Assembly (NCBI RefSeq): GCF_000236905.1
Contig: NC_016523.1
Coordinates: forward strand, 806,001-870,000
DNA from: Tetrapisispora phaffii CBS 4417
Lineage: Eukaryota > Ascomycota > Saccharomycetes > Saccharomycetales > Saccharomycetaceae
Direction of reading: 5' to 3'
Length of the DNA stretch: 64,000 nucleotides
Position numbers and translations under genes: made by a program. Shown here in pieces: positions 19,250-30,191 of this stretch. The notes under the pieces were generated by a model. The model had not been told where the DNA came from. It did not search any database and saw nothing but the letters and a program-made list of their open reading frames with translations. Within the stretch, counting starts at the first letter, position 1, and the number at the start of each line of letters is the position of its first letter.

Positions 19250-20989
19250 ATGAATAACAGAGCAGCTTATGGTAAGATCGACAGGGATCTCGATGTTCTA
19301 GCTGGGGATATCAGTAATTTAAGTTTCGATGTGGGTAATCAAAGTGCTTTTAGAGATAGAAAACCTGATTTGGGTCCTTCGAAATATAACAAGGAAAATA
19401 GTTCTAATAGCACTCCTTTTGCTTCGCCTGCAAAATCTACTATTTTTTTCAACGAGGAGGATAACTCTAGGATGGAAGTAGATGATTCAACTAGGGAGGA
19501 GATTGATATAGCCAACTCACCAAAGAAATTACCTCGTGGCTTCTACGAGAAAGCTGCTTCTAATAAGACACAGAGATTAGTGAGTGTATGTCAAATGTAC
19601 TTTCTGGATTATTATTGTGATATGTTTGATTATGTCATCAGTAGAAGACAGCGTACTAAAAAGGTCCTAGAATATCTAACACAACAGAAGACTGTGCCTA
19701 GTGTTACAAATGAAAGTTTGACTACAGAATGGAATTCATATTTACATAAAGAGAATGAGATCTTAAGAAAAAGAAGATTGAAACCCAAGAACAAAGATTT
19801 TGAGATAGTTACTCAAGTGGGCCAGGGTGGATATGGTCAAGTTTATTTGGCAAGGAAAAGAGATACAAAAGAGGTTTGTGCCTTAAAAGTTCTGAATAAA
19901 AAATTGTTATTTAAATTAAATGAAACTAACCACGTTTTAACAGAAAGGGATATATTGACCACCACCAGATCCGAGTGGTTGGTTAAATTATTATATGCTT
20001 TTCAGGATAGTGAGAGTTTATACCTTGCCATGGAATTTGTACCAGGTGGTGATTTCCGTACCTTACTAATCAATACTAGATACTTGAAGAGTGCTCATGC
20101 TAGATTCTATATTAGTGAAATGTTCTGTGCAGTTAACGCCTTACATGAATTAGGTTACACTCATAGAGATTTGAAACCTGAAAATTTCTTAATTGATGCT
20201 AAAGGTCACATAAAATTAACTGATTTTGGTTTAGCTGCAGGTACAGTATCTAACGAAAGAATAGAGAGTATGAAGATTAGATTAGAAGAAGTCAAGAATT
20301 TAGAATTCCCTGCATTTACCGAAAAATCAATAGAGGACAGAAGATATATGTATACACATCTAAGAGAAACTGAAGTAAATTATGCAAATTCAATGGTAGG
20401 TTCTCCGGATTATATGGCATTAGAAGTTTTAGAAGGTAAGAAATATGATTTCACAGTAGATTATTGGTCATTGGGTTGTATGCTATTTGAAAGTTTAGTT
20501 GGATACACACCATTTAGTGGTTCATCTACAAATGAAACATACGAAAATCTAAGACATTGGAAACAAACCTTAAGAAGACCACGTTTGGAGAATGGTAGAC
20601 CAGCATTTTCTGATAGAACATGGGATTTAATAACCAGATTGATTGCTGATCCAATAAATAGAATAAAATCTTTTGAACATGTGAAGAGAATGGCATATTT
20701 TAATGAAATTCAATTCAATGGACTAAGAGATCTTCCACCTCCATTTACACCTCAGTTAGATAGTGAAACCGACGCTGGTTATTTTGATGATTTCACTAAT
20801 GAAGCCGATATGGCAAAATATGCTGACGTCTTCAAAAGACAAAATAAATTATCTGCACTTGTGGACGATTCTGCCGTCGACTCAAAATTAGTCGGTTTTA
20901 CATTTAGACATAGAAAGGGGAAGCAAGGCTCAAGTGGGGTTCTATATCAAGGATCTGAAAATTCAGACCCATTTGCGACATTCTATTAA
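19250..20989 (+). CDS. DBF2: Dbf2/Dbf20-type NDR kinase of the mitotic exit network
   Basis: Dbf2 with Mob1 is the terminal kinase of the mitotic exit network, releasing Cdc14 and promoting cytokinesis at the spindle poles and bud neck. The 579-residue protein (572 in S. cerevisiae) has an N-terminal Mob1-binding helical region at about 95-175. The kinase starts near 184 (VGQGGYGQVYLARK), with the catalytic loop HRDLKPENFLID near 305 and DFGLA near 326. A long NDR-type insert follows, then GSPDYMALEVLEG near 383 and the C-terminal hydrophobic-motif region (LVGFTFRHRKG). It sits between PRP31 and DRN1 exactly as DBF2 does in S. cerevisiae. DBF20 is the alternative name if this is the other copy. 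Confidence 0.93.
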   Translation: MNNRAAYGKIDRDLDVLAGDISNLSFDVGNQSAFRDRKPDLGPSKYNKENSSNSTPFASPAKSTIFFNEEDNSRMEVDDSTREEIDIANSPKKLPRGFYEKAASNKTQRLVSVCQMYFLDYYCDMFDYVISRRQRTKKVLEYLTQQKTVPSVTNESLTTEWNSYLHKENEILRKRRLKPKNKDFEIVTQVGQGGYGQVYLARKRDTKEVCALKVLNKKLLFKLNETNHVLTERDILTTTRSEWLVKLLYAFQDSESLYLAMEFVPGGDFRTLLINTRYLKSAHARFYISEMFCAVNALHELGYTHRDLKPENFLIDAKGHIKLTDFGLAAGTVSNERIESMKIRLEEVKNLEFPAFTEKSIEDRRYMYTHLRETEVNYANSMVGSPDYMALEVLEGKKYDFTVDYWSLGCMLFESLVGYTPFSGSSTNETYENLRHWKQTLRRPRLENGRPAFSDRTWDLITRLIADPINRIKSFEHVKRMAYFNEIQFNGLRDLPPPFTPQLDSETDAGYFDDFTNEADMAKYADVFKRQNKLSALVDDSAVDSKLVGFTFRHRKGKQGSSGVLYQGSENSDPFATFY

Positions 20990-21438
20990 AGTACCATCTA
21001 TATACTTAAATGCAGCCTACAACGAACACTAATAGATACCCCATATATTTTATCAGTAACTATAAAATATTTAATTACAATAAGCATTTTTACGCAACCA
21101 ATAAACAAGTTTAGTTCCAGTTTTTCGTTAAAACCATGTGAGAGTATTTATATTTTCCTAGACTAACTTTATTTATAAATATAAATCAATTCATATATTT
21201 TCATAAGTTGAATGATTCGACCATCTTTATGCCTCTTTTACAATATCGTTATTCCAATCCTTTGGATTCATCGATATCAAACCGCATATTTTTTTATATT
21301 TGGATACTATGCGAATACATATAAAAATAATTAATAGTAACATATATGATTAAGAGATAAAAGATATAGTATACTCTAAAACTATTTCTATATACTCTAA
21401 ATATTGAAGAAGGTTTTAGAACTGTAGTATTGTTTATT
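20990..21438. other. DBF2-DRN1 spacer
   Basis: AT-rich 449-bp tandem spacer. No gene, RNA or distinct regulatory element was recognised. Confidence 0.5.
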
Positions 21439-22944
21439 ATGGCCTCGATTAAAGTTTTAGTGGCGCATTCAAATGTACAGAATATCGATGATGCGCTAGC
21501 TAAGTTAACAAAATTAAACTCAAAACAAGGTCCATTCGATGCTTTATTTATGCTTGGTGATCTTCACAATTCAATTAAGGAGATACATACAGATGGGCTA
21601 CCTCCAACTTTTTATCCATCATATAATGATGATGTGACAAATACTTCAACGGATCTTGAGAATCATGTTACTTTGCTTAACAATTTTGGAATTTATCAGC
21701 TAGCCACTGGATTAAAAGTCGTATATACACCACATAATTTTAAACAATTAGACGATCGCAAAGAACTGATATTACAAAAATTAGAAATGTTCAATGAGAA
21801 AGTGGATATTTTAATTTCACATATTGGAGGCTCAAAGCATTCAAAAGAAGCCGGCAGAAATTCAGGTTCTGATATTATTGATGCAATTCTAAGGAAAGTT
21901 GAGCCTAAATATCATTTTAGTTACAATGACCAATTGAAATACTACGAGAACGCACCTTTTCAATGGAAAAAATCCGGTAGAATCACAAGATGTATGAACA
22001 TCCCTGTATTTGGCTCAAAAGAAAAATGGGCATATGCTGTACTAATAGAATTGGATGATAATGAATCAGCTTATGAGGTTCCCCCAAATATTGGAAGCAA
22101 TCCTTTTGAAGAGTCTAAACAAAATAAAAGAGGTAGAGAAGCAAAATATACAACTGACATTAAAGTTAATCCGTTCACTAAAGAAACTCAAATGAAAAAA
22201 CCTAAAATTGTTCTTCCAAATCAATGTCATTTCTGTTTTACTAATCCAAATATAGAAGATCATATGTTTATTTCAATAAATAAAAATTCATATTTAACAA
22301 CAGCAAAAGGTCCATTATCTGTTCCAAAAGATGAAATGCCATTTTCAGGTCATTGTTTAATCATCCCTATCAAACACATCCCAAAAATTAGCCAATCTAA
22401 AACCCAAGAAGAACTTCTTGAATTGAATAAAGAGTTGAATGATTACGAGTTAAGTATAGCGAGGATGAATTTTATAAAATACGATATGTCTACTATCGTC
22501 TTTGAAATTTCATCTTCGACATCTTTCCATTTCCATAAACAAGTCATACCAGTTCCAAAATACCTTATATTCAATTTTTCCTCTGCCCTTGATAGACAGC
22601 TATATTTTAATAATGAAAAATTTAAGTTAAACGGTAATTTAAATTTTAAACAATATACTGTTGGAAGTTCAGAATATAATGACATAGTAAATGACAAGAA
22701 CATTGAGTATATGCAATTCAAAGTGTATGAAACATCCGAGGAACAACCAATAGTGTATTTGTCTACCTTTTTGACTGGTGAGAAGATTGACCTTCAATTT
22801 GGGAGAAGAGTTATAGCATATGTTTTAAGATACCCTAAAAGAATTATGTGGAATTCACCAACTTGTCAACAGACAAAGGAGCAAGAAATTGAAGACGTTA
22901 AAAAATTCCAAAGTGGATACAAGAATTATGACATTTCTAATTAA
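21439..22944 (+). CDS. DRN1: Drn1, CwfJ-family partner of lariat debranching enzyme
   Basis: Drn1 resembles the debranching enzyme Dbr1 but acts as its cofactor in intron lariat turnover. The product is 501 aa from the ATG at 21439; an upstream in-frame TTG at 21430 is not a likely start. The N-terminal part has a metallophosphatase-like fold (FDALFMLGDLHN, ILISHIGGSKHS). The C-terminal CwfJ domains carry QCHFCFTNP, SGHCLIIPIKHIP and SSTSFHFHKQVIPVP. S. cerevisiae Drn1 (YGR093W) is 507 aa. It lies in the conserved DBF2-DRN1 order and is convergent with MRD1, 90 bp away. Confidence 0.93.
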   Translation: MASIKVLVAHSNVQNIDDALAKLTKLNSKQGPFDALFMLGDLHNSIKEIHTDGLPPTFYPSYNDDVTNTSTDLENHVTLLNNFGIYQLATGLKVVYTPHNFKQLDDRKELILQKLEMFNEKVDILISHIGGSKHSKEAGRNSGSDIIDAILRKVEPKYHFSYNDQLKYYENAPFQWKKSGRITRCMNIPVFGSKEKWAYAVLIELDDNESAYEVPPNIGSNPFEESKQNKRGREAKYTTDIKVNPFTKETQMKKPKIVLPNQCHFCFTNPNIEDHMFISINKNSYLTTAKGPLSVPKDEMPFSGHCLIIPIKHIPKISQSKTQEELLELNKELNDYELSIARMNFIKYDMSTIVFEISSSTSFHFHKQVIPVPKYLIFNFSSALDRQLYFNNEKFKLNGNLNFKQYTVGSSEYNDIVNDKNIEYMQFKVYETSEEQPIVYLSTFLTGEKIDLQFGRRVIAYVLRYPKRIMWNSPTCQQTKEQEIEDVKKFQSGYKNYDISN

Positions 22945-23034
22945 ATTGATTATGAACCATATAAATAAATTATAAAATAAATTAGATTATTAATTGTATT
23001 TAATGATATTTCTTTGACAGCGTGAGCTTCAAAA

Positions 23035-25653
23035 TTATGGGCCATCTAAGCCATCATCACCGTCATCCATTTCTAATTTCTTTCTACCACCTGAGCTTTT
23101 CAATGAACCATACTCTCTTGTTGCCATTTGTTTTCTTGCTTTCTTAGTCATTCTAGAAATTTCTTCCTCGGCATCGACAGCCTCAGCTTGAGCATATTGT
23201 ATGACCAATCTACGACCTAACAAATGGACACCTTGAAGTTGATCCATAGCATTTTCAGCTTCTTTTGGTAGTAGGAATTCAACAAAGGCAAAACCTCTTG
23301 CAGATTTGTCGAATTTCTTTGGAACTCTCACAGACTTTAATTGACCGAAAGAACTAAATAATTCAAATACATCTTTTCTAGTAGCTTCAAAGGGTAAATT
23401 CTTAACAATAATCTTACCAGATGGCTTGCGTTGAGAGACATTGCTCTTGGAAGCTGTACCTTGTCTATGAGATAATTTAATTTGTATTTTGTGTCCATCA
23501 ATAACAGAGCCATCCATTGCTGAAATGGCAGCAAGAGCCTGCTCTTTTGTTTTAAATTCTGCAAAACCAAAACCCATCGATAATATTTTACCTTCAATTT
23601 TTGGGTCTGATTTTGTCTTAACTTGTGCAACAATAAAACCATTGAAGTTTTTAAATTGCTGAGATAATTGTTGGCTGGTCGTTGAGAAATTTAAATTCTT
23701 AATAAAAATAGAAACGGTTGGACCGTCAACGACATTATCTGTAGAATCTTGTTCTTCATTGTTGGATGTCTTGACTTCCATCATGTCACCAATGGAAGGT
23801 TTAATTTCCTTAACTTCTTCTTCTTTTGGTGTGGAAGATTCTACTCCATCAGTGGCATTTGCATCTCTTGTGAAACAATTAGAAGGTCCTTTTTCTAGAT
23901 AAATAATACCACTCTTAAATCTTTTATATGCTAAACTACGAAAAGCAGCTCTAGCTGATGTGACATCTCTATATTGAATAATCGCAATGGTTCCAGCAGG
24001 TGGCATTAGGAATCTATCAATTTTACCAAAAGGAAGAAACAAATCACTTAATTCTTCAACTGTAGTACCGAATGGAAAATTCTTCACCAAGATTACAGTA
24101 TCATCTCTTTTATTAGTCGATCTTAATACAGAAAAACTTGCAATATCAACACCTTTATCTTCAAAGTATTTTCTTACATCACCAATAACATGAGCTTCTG
24201 CTAAAGCTTGTTTCACTGCCGAATTCGAATTTTCTGCATCAATAAGCTGTGATTTTTCAATACCTAATTTAGAAGCTACACTACCTAATACTGCATCTTG
24301 ATTCATATACAGAGAATTCCATGAAAACGTTTGTTTGGATGCCGTATCTTTTCTTTTCAATTCTCTTTGTTTCTTTAAAGGCATATTTTTTATGTCAAAT
24401 TCATCTAATCTGTGGGATTTTTTAGATTCACCTGGTAAAATGTGTAGTAATCTACCTTGGAAAATTTGTTTGTCTAAATTAATATATGCTTGCACTGCAT
24501 TAGCAGAATCCTTATATAAAACATATGCAAAACCTTTAGATTGTCCAGTTCTTGTATCTAATGCAACGTGAACTTCTTCTAGTTCACCAAATGGTTCAAA
24601 TAAGTCTCTAAAATCTTTCTCTGTTGATGTGTACAAAATATTACGCAAGAATAAACGTCCTGTAGATGATATCTTTTCAATGGCTAATTCTTCTTGTGAT
24701 TTTTCAGGTTCAGCTTCTACTCCAGGTATCTTTTCTTCTTCAACAGTATCGTTACCTCCTTCATTTTCTTTATTTATAGGTCTTGGCTTTGCTTCCTCAT
24801 TTTCACCATCTCTAATTCTTATACGACGTTGTTTTAGCCAATCCAAATCAGAAACCGTTTCATCTTGTCCCAAATTTTTTTCGTCTTCATTATTCGAGAC
24901 CTCCTGATGATCTTGCGTATTCGAGTTGAAATTATCTAATGAAACCATTTGTTCATCAGCATCTTCCACTGTGGTTGGTTTATTGAAATCTTCGTATTCA
25001 TCGTCACTTTCCTTGTCAGCGACAATATCATCACCTTTCATAGACAATGCATGTTGTAACAGTGGATTTGAACCATTTGAGCGATCATCTTCATCTTGAT
25101 TTTGAACGGCAGCAAGAAGTGGGTTTGTAGACGTAGAAACAGAAGCATTTTCCCATGAAGAAACTTGGGAATTTGGTTTCATTGTCTCCATAAACTCTTT
25201 CAATTGTTTATTTTTCTCAATTTCTGCATCAATAGCATGTCTCTTTTCATTTTTGTCAATTTTTACCTTCTTATTGGCTTCTTCTTCTTCCAGTAATCTT
25301 TGTTCCCTCTCTCTTACTCTCTTTAAAGCCTCCATTCTTTTTTCCTTCACTGATTTTGGTCTGTTAGGATCGGCAAAACTGGTAGCTTCCGACACTTGTA
25401 TCCTTGCGGTGTCTATAAAAGATCCATTGAAGTATCTAATTGCATCTCTTGCATCATCTTCAGTCAGAAACCCGATGAAAGCGAACCTCCTACTGGTACC
25501 ATTCTTATCTTTCAGTATCTTGACATCTGTGATAAGACTGTCAACCAGCGATGTTGTATTAGGATGTGTAGTCTTCAGTCTTGCAACAAAATGTTCTTTT
25601 AATTTGTCGTCTGTCAAGTAAACAGGTAATCCCTTCACAATGATACGAGACAT
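23035..25653 (-). CDS. MRD1: Mrd1, multi-RRM pre-rRNA processing factor
   Basis: Mrd1 binds pre-rRNA and the U3 snoRNA region in the nucleolus and compacts the small-subunit processome. The product is 872 aa from the ATG at 25653 (MSRIIVKGLPVYLTDDKL, the family N-terminus). The extra codons upstream begin at TTG and are not used here. Five RRMs are visible: about 3-85, 335-415, 520-590 (VILVKNFPFGTT), 650-735 (VSIFIKNLNFSTT) and 755-835 (KIIVKNLPFEATRKDVFELF). The linkers are acidic and basic. S. cerevisiae Mrd1 is 887 aa. Its promoter carries RRPE and GATGAG repeats. Confidence 0.97.
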   Translation of the reverse strand: MSRIIVKGLPVYLTDDKLKEHFVARLKTTHPNTTSLVDSLITDVKILKDKNGTSRRFAFIGFLTEDDARDAIRYFNGSFIDTARIQVSEATSFADPNRPKSVKEKRMEALKRVREREQRLLEEEEANKKVKIDKNEKRHAIDAEIEKNKQLKEFMETMKPNSQVSSWENASVSTSTNPLLAAVQNQDEDDRSNGSNPLLQHALSMKGDDIVADKESDDEYEDFNKPTTVEDADEQMVSLDNFNSNTQDHQEVSNNEDEKNLGQDETVSDLDWLKQRRIRIRDGENEEAKPRPINKENEGGNDTVEEEKIPGVEAEPEKSQEELAIEKISSTGRLFLRNILYTSTEKDFRDLFEPFGELEEVHVALDTRTGQSKGFAYVLYKDSANAVQAYINLDKQIFQGRLLHILPGESKKSHRLDEFDIKNMPLKKQRELKRKDTASKQTFSWNSLYMNQDAVLGSVASKLGIEKSQLIDAENSNSAVKQALAEAHVIGDVRKYFEDKGVDIASFSVLRSTNKRDDTVILVKNFPFGTTVEELSDLFLPFGKIDRFLMPPAGTIAIIQYRDVTSARAAFRSLAYKRFKSGIIYLEKGPSNCFTRDANATDGVESSTPKEEEVKEIKPSIGDMMEVKTSNNEEQDSTDNVVDGPTVSIFIKNLNFSTTSQQLSQQFKNFNGFIVAQVKTKSDPKIEGKILSMGFGFAEFKTKEQALAAISAMDGSVIDGHKIQIKLSHRQGTASKSNVSQRKPSGKIIVKNLPFEATRKDVFELFSSFGQLKSVRVPKKFDKSARGFAFVEFLLPKEAENAMDQLQGVHLLGRRLVIQYAQAEAVDAEEEISRMTKKARKQMATREYGSLKSSGGRKKLEMDDGDDGLDGP

Positions 25654-26380
25654 GATCAATTCTTGTATGGTTGTGCTGTGTTATGACAATTGTGCTTAGC
25701 AACTATTAGTAAGAGATAACAACAAGTTAAAGACAGCTGACAAAGAATAGCAATACTTGAGATTTCTAATACAAGCGATATATAATCTGACCTTGCGTTC
25801 AGTTTAATGTTACTACTAAATTAATTAAATTAAATGAGATGAGATGAGATGAGCTTGGGCTCTATAAAATTTTTCAAGCTACTGCTTACTATGGCACTTT
25901 GAAAAATTCAAGAATCACTTATAGGGTTATTGGAAACACAGAAAAAGTGTCACGTGCAACAATATTGCAGTAGGGTTGCACCAGCAAACCCTACCGAGAC
26001 CATTTTTCGCGGTCAACTATGCATCACCGTGCACGAATCCAGGAATGTCTCGAGACTTTGGCGGCAAAAAAATAACAATTTTTAGAATAAATTGGGAAAA
26101 ATTGCACAAGAATGTGGAAAACGAGTTTCGAAAAAATAAAAAAGTCGAACTTTGTGAAGAAACGGCCGTGCAAGGTCCTGTAATTGTTGCTTTTTATTTC
26201 AGTTTTCCAACTAATTTATGGGATGTCGTGTCCGTTTTGGGTAACTAATACAACGAGTGCACGGAACCCGTATACACCATCGCGATTAGTAGGTAAAACG
26301 GGACTAAGAGAATGATCATGTTGTATGTTTCGTATCAAATCCAACTGTGTCCAATAGAACTTTCAAATATGCAAAGTATT

Positions 26381-26418
<38 letters not shown>

Positions 26419-26759
26419 ATTGTATACTTTCACTTGAAACAACTGTATCAATTTGGTTTCTTGTTCGGGTAGGTGCTGCTATACCATTTATCTTTGTCAT
26501 GTGGCAGGCTATATCTTACATCTGGATTTATTTTTTCTTTTCAGCTCCTCCTAGTATTGCATTGAAGGAAAAAAATAAAAGAAAATTTTTTTAGTTCTCT
26601 CTCTTAGTCATTTCGAAATCCGTTGAAGCACACATATAATTCATCTGTAAATAGTTACTCAAAATAATTAATTAATTATTATTTATTTTTTTTTTGTATA
26701 TGGCAGTTTAATTTATTCATCGTTTTTTTATACTCTCTTCTAGATATCGTTAATGGTTG
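25654..26759. promoter_or_regulatory. Divergent MRD1/VAS1 region with PAC-like repeat, RRPE and TA tract
   Basis: ATGAGATGAGATGAGATGAG lies at 25834-25853, a fourfold iteration of the PAC core, followed by an RRPE on the minus strand (TGAAAAATTTT) at 25866-25876, about 200 bp from the MRD1 start. A GTCACGTG box is at about 25949-25956. AGGGTTG/AACCCTA sites lie near 25970-26000. A 31-bp TA tract is at 26385-26415. A 90-codon open frame at 25976-26248 has no recognisable similarity and is not called. Confidence 0.6.
26385..26415. repeat. (TA)n microsatellite
   Basis: Uninterrupted TA dinucleotide tract of about 31 bases in the VAS1 upstream region. Confidence 0.9.
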
Positions 26760-29700
26760 ATGCTTAATTTCAATAATAAACTTATAACATTTAGTTCCAA
26801 AAGGCTTTTGAACTTTTCATATTCTAAATTTTCAACTAATAAAACGTTAATCAACAAAGATCTTTATTCTTTGGATAGTGGTTTTGGTGCTAGATATTAT
26901 TCGTTATTTTCAAATAATAATAACTGTTATAGATCTGGTGTTGTTAATTCCAGCAAGAAAAGAAATCTCTTATCCACTAATTTTAATCAATTGCGATTTT
27001 TTAAAATGAGTGATCTTGATAACCTACCTCCAGTCGACCCGGTCACTGGTGAAGTTATTATCAATCCATTGAAGGAAGATGGTACTGAAAAGACACCAAA
27101 GGAAATTGAAAAGGAGAAGAAGAAGGCGGAAAAACTTTTGAAGTTTGCCGCAAAGCAAGCAAAGAAAGCTGCCACTGCTTCCACCAATGATGCCAAGCCA
27201 AAGAAGCCAAAGGCCAAGAAAGAAGTCGAACCTGTCCCGGAATTCGTCGACAAGACTGTCTCTGGTGAGAAGAAGATCCTGGTTTCCTTAGATGACCCAT
27301 CATTAAAGTCCTATAACCCAGCCAATGTTGAAAGTTCCTGGTACGATTGGTGGGTCAAATCAGGTTTTTTCGAACCTGAATTCACTGAAGATGGTAAGAT
27401 CAAATCAGAAGGTTTGTTTTGTATCCCAGCACCACCACCAAATGTTACCGGTGCTTTACATATTGGACATGCTTTAACTATCTCCATCCAAGATGCATTG
27501 ATCAGATACAACAGAATGAAAGGTAAGACCGTTTTATATTTACCAGGTTTCGACCATGCTGGTATTGCTACTCAATCTGTTGTCGAGAAGCAAATCTGGG
27601 CTAAAGAAAAGAAGACTAGACATGACTACGGTAGAGAAGCTTTTATTGATAAAGTATGGGAATGGAAAGAGGAGTACCACAACAGAATTAAGAACCAAAT
27701 TCATTACTTAGGTGCTTCATACGATTGGAATCGTGAAGCATTTACTTTAGATCCAAAATTATCTAATGCTGTCGTTGAAGCCTTTGTTAGATTACACGAT
27801 GAAGGAACCATCTACCGTGCTAATAGATTAGTTAACTGGTCTGTTAAGTTGAACACTGCCATCTCTAATCTAGAAGTTGAAAACAAGGATATTAAAGGTA
27901 GAACTCAATTAAGCGTTCCAAACTATGACGAAAAAGTGGAATTTGGTGTTTTAACTTCGTATTCTTACGAAGTTGTTGATTCTCCAACTAATGAAAAGAT
28001 TATCGTCGCTACCACTAGACCAGAAACCTTATTTGGTGACAGTGCCGTTGCTGTTCATCCAGAAGATCCACGTTACAAGCATTTGCATGGTAAGTTTGTT
28101 CAACATCCATTTTTACCAAGAAAGATGCCAATCATTTGTGATTCCGAAGCTGTTGAAATGGAATTTGGTACTGGTGCTGTTAAAATTACTCCAGCGCATG
28201 ACCAAAACGATTACAACACTGGTAAACGTCACAACTTAGAATTCATTAACATATTTACTGACGATGGTTTACTGAACGAAAACTGTGGTCCAGAATGGCA
28301 AGGAATGAAGAGATTTGATGCTAGAACAAAGGTCCTAGAAAAATTAAAGGAAACTGGTGCTTACATTGGTCAAGAAGACAACGAAATGACTATCCCAACT
28401 TGTTCCAGATCTGGTGATATCATCGAACCATTATTAAAACCACAATGGTGGGTTTCTCAAGGAGAAATGGCTAAAGATGCTATCAAGGCTGTTAGAAATG
28501 GTGAAATCACTATTACTCCAAAATCTTCTGAAGCGGAATATTTCCATTGGTTAGAAAATATCCAAGATTGGTGTATTTCCAGACAACTATGGTGGGGTCA
28601 TCGTTGTCCAGTTTATTTCATTGATATTGAAGAACGTGAATGTGATAGAAGTGATGGCTCCTTCTGGGTTGCTGGTAGAAGTATTGAAGAAGCTCAAGAA
28701 AAAGCTGCTGCAAAATTCCCAGATGCTAAGTTCTCCTTAGAACAAGATGAAGATGTTTTGGACACCTGGTTCTCCTCTGGTCTATGGCCATTCTCCACAT
28801 TAGGCTGGCCAGAAAAAACCAAGGACCTAGAAACTTTCTATCCTGTTTCTATGTTAGAAACCGGTTGGGATATCTTATTCTTCTGGGTCTCTAGAATGAT
28901 TCTATTAGGTATAAAATTAACCGGTTCAGTTCCTTTCAAGGAGGTATTTTGCCATTCATTAGTCCGTGATGCTCAAGGTCGTAAGATGTCCAAATCTTTA
29001 GGTAACGTTGTTGATCCTTTAGATGTCATTGGTGGTATTAAATTAGAAGATTTACATAGTAAATTATTAGTTGGTAACTTAGATCCAAGAGAAGTTGAAA
29101 AAGCGAAGCTAGGTCAACAGGAATCTTATCCAAACGGTATCCCACAATGTGGTACTGATGCTATGAGATTTGCTTTATGTGCCTACACAACTGGTGGCCG
29201 TGACATTAACTTAGATATTTTACGTGTTGAGGGTTACAGGAAGTTCTGTAACAAGATTTACCAAGCCACTAAGTTTGCGTTAATGAGATTGGGTGATGAT
29301 TATCAACCACCTGCCACTGAAGGTTTATCTGGATCTGAATCATTAGTTGAAAAATGGATTTTAAGTAAATTAGCACATACATCTAAGACAGTCAATGAGG
29401 CTTTAGAAAACCGTGATTTCTTAAACTCTACAAGTGCTATATATGAATTCTGGTACTTAATTTGTGATATTTACATTGAAAACTCTAAATATTTGATCCA
29501 AGAAGGTACTCCTGCCCAACAAAAATCCGCTAAGGATACTCTATACATTTTAATTGACAATGCTCTAAAGATGATTCATCCATTCATGCCATTTATTTCT
29601 GAAGAAATGTGGCAACGTTTGCCAAAGCGTGCTACCGAAAAAGCCGAATCTATCGTCAAGGCCTCTTACCCATTATACAAAGCTGAATACGACGACGTTG

Positions 29701-30191
29701 CCTCAGCTGCTGCTTATGAATTAGTTTTGGACATCACCAAGGAAGCTCGTTCATTATTGTCTGAATTCAATATTTTAAAGAACGGTAAGGTCTTCGTTGA
29801 ATCCAGCGATGAGTCATCATTTGCTACCGCTACTTCCCAACAAGATTCTATTGTATCTTTAATCAAAGCCATTGATGAAGTTGTTGTTGTAAGTTCTTCT
29901 TCTCAAATTCCACAAGGTTGTGTATTAAAATCTGTCAACCCAGAAGTTAATGTCCATGTATTAGTAAAGGGTCATGTTGATATTGAATCTGAAATCTCTA
30001 AGGTTCAAAAGAAACTGGAAAAGGCTACCAAGAGCAAACAAGGTATTGAAAAGACCATGAGTAGTAAAGATTACGAATCCAAAGCCAATGAACAAGCCAA
30101 GGAAGCTAATAATGCTAAATTAGAAAACACAATTGCTGAGATTGAAGGTTTGGAAGCCACTATCAGAAACTTAGAAGCTTTAAAGTTATAG
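26760..30191 (+). CDS. VAS1: Valyl-tRNA synthetase, mitochondrial and cytosolic forms
   Basis: This class I synthetase charges tRNA-Val. The long form is 1143 aa from the ATG at 26760 (the upstream codon is TTG) and begins with a basic, Ser/Asn-rich, acid-poor leader typical of mitochondrial presequences. A second in-frame ATG at 27006 (MSDLDNLPPVDP, residue 83) matches the known cytosolic start of S. cerevisiae Vas1, where one gene gives both forms from two starts. A HIGH motif (GALHIGHAL) lies near residue 238. The KMSKS loop (GRKMSKSLGN) lies near 743. The tRNA-binding C-terminal coiled coil completes a full-length enzyme (1104 aa in S. cerevisiae). Confidence 0.97.
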   Translation: MLNFNNKLITFSSKRLLNFSYSKFSTNKTLINKDLYSLDSGFGARYYSLFSNNNNCYRSGVVNSSKKRNLLSTNFNQLRFFKMSDLDNLPPVDPVTGEVIINPLKEDGTEKTPKEIEKEKKKAEKLLKFAAKQAKKAATASTNDAKPKKPKAKKEVEPVPEFVDKTVSGEKKILVSLDDPSLKSYNPANVESSWYDWWVKSGFFEPEFTEDGKIKSEGLFCIPAPPPNVTGALHIGHALTISIQDALIRYNRMKGKTVLYLPGFDHAGIATQSVVEKQIWAKEKKTRHDYGREAFIDKVWEWKEEYHNRIKNQIHYLGASYDWNREAFTLDPKLSNAVVEAFVRLHDEGTIYRANRLVNWSVKLNTAISNLEVENKDIKGRTQLSVPNYDEKVEFGVLTSYSYEVVDSPTNEKIIVATTRPETLFGDSAVAVHPEDPRYKHLHGKFVQHPFLPRKMPIICDSEAVEMEFGTGAVKITPAHDQNDYNTGKRHNLEFINIFTDDGLLNENCGPEWQGMKRFDARTKVLEKLKETGAYIGQEDNEMTIPTCSRSGDIIEPLLKPQWWVSQGEMAKDAIKAVRNGEITITPKSSEAEYFHWLENIQDWCISRQLWWGHRCPVYFIDIEERECDRSDGSFWVAGRSIEEAQEKAAAKFPDAKFSLEQDEDVLDTWFSSGLWPFSTLGWPEKTKDLETFYPVSMLETGWDILFFWVSRMILLGIKLTGSVPFKEVFCHSLVRDAQGRKMSKSLGNVVDPLDVIGGIKLEDLHSKLLVGNLDPREVEKAKLGQQESYPNGIPQCGTDAMRFALCAYTTGGRDINLDILRVEGYRKFCNKIYQATKFALMRLGDDYQPPATEGLSGSESLVEKWILSKLAHTSKTVNEALENRDFLNSTSAIYEFWYLICDIYIENSKYLIQEGTPAQQKSAKDTLYILIDNALKMIHPFMPFISEEMWQRLPKRATEKAESIVKASYPLYKAEYDDVASAAAYELVLDITKEARSLLSEFNILKNGKVFVESSDESSFATATSQQDSIVSLIKAIDEVVVVSSSSQIPQGCVLKSVNPEVNVHVLVKGHVDIESEISKVQKKLEKATKSKQGIEKTMSSKDYESKANEQAKEANNAKLENTIAEIEGLEATIRNLEALKL

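Noticed and set aside
25976..26248. 90-codon open frame between MRD1 and VAS1
   Set aside because: Low-complexity translation without similarity, lying across promoter motifs of both genes.
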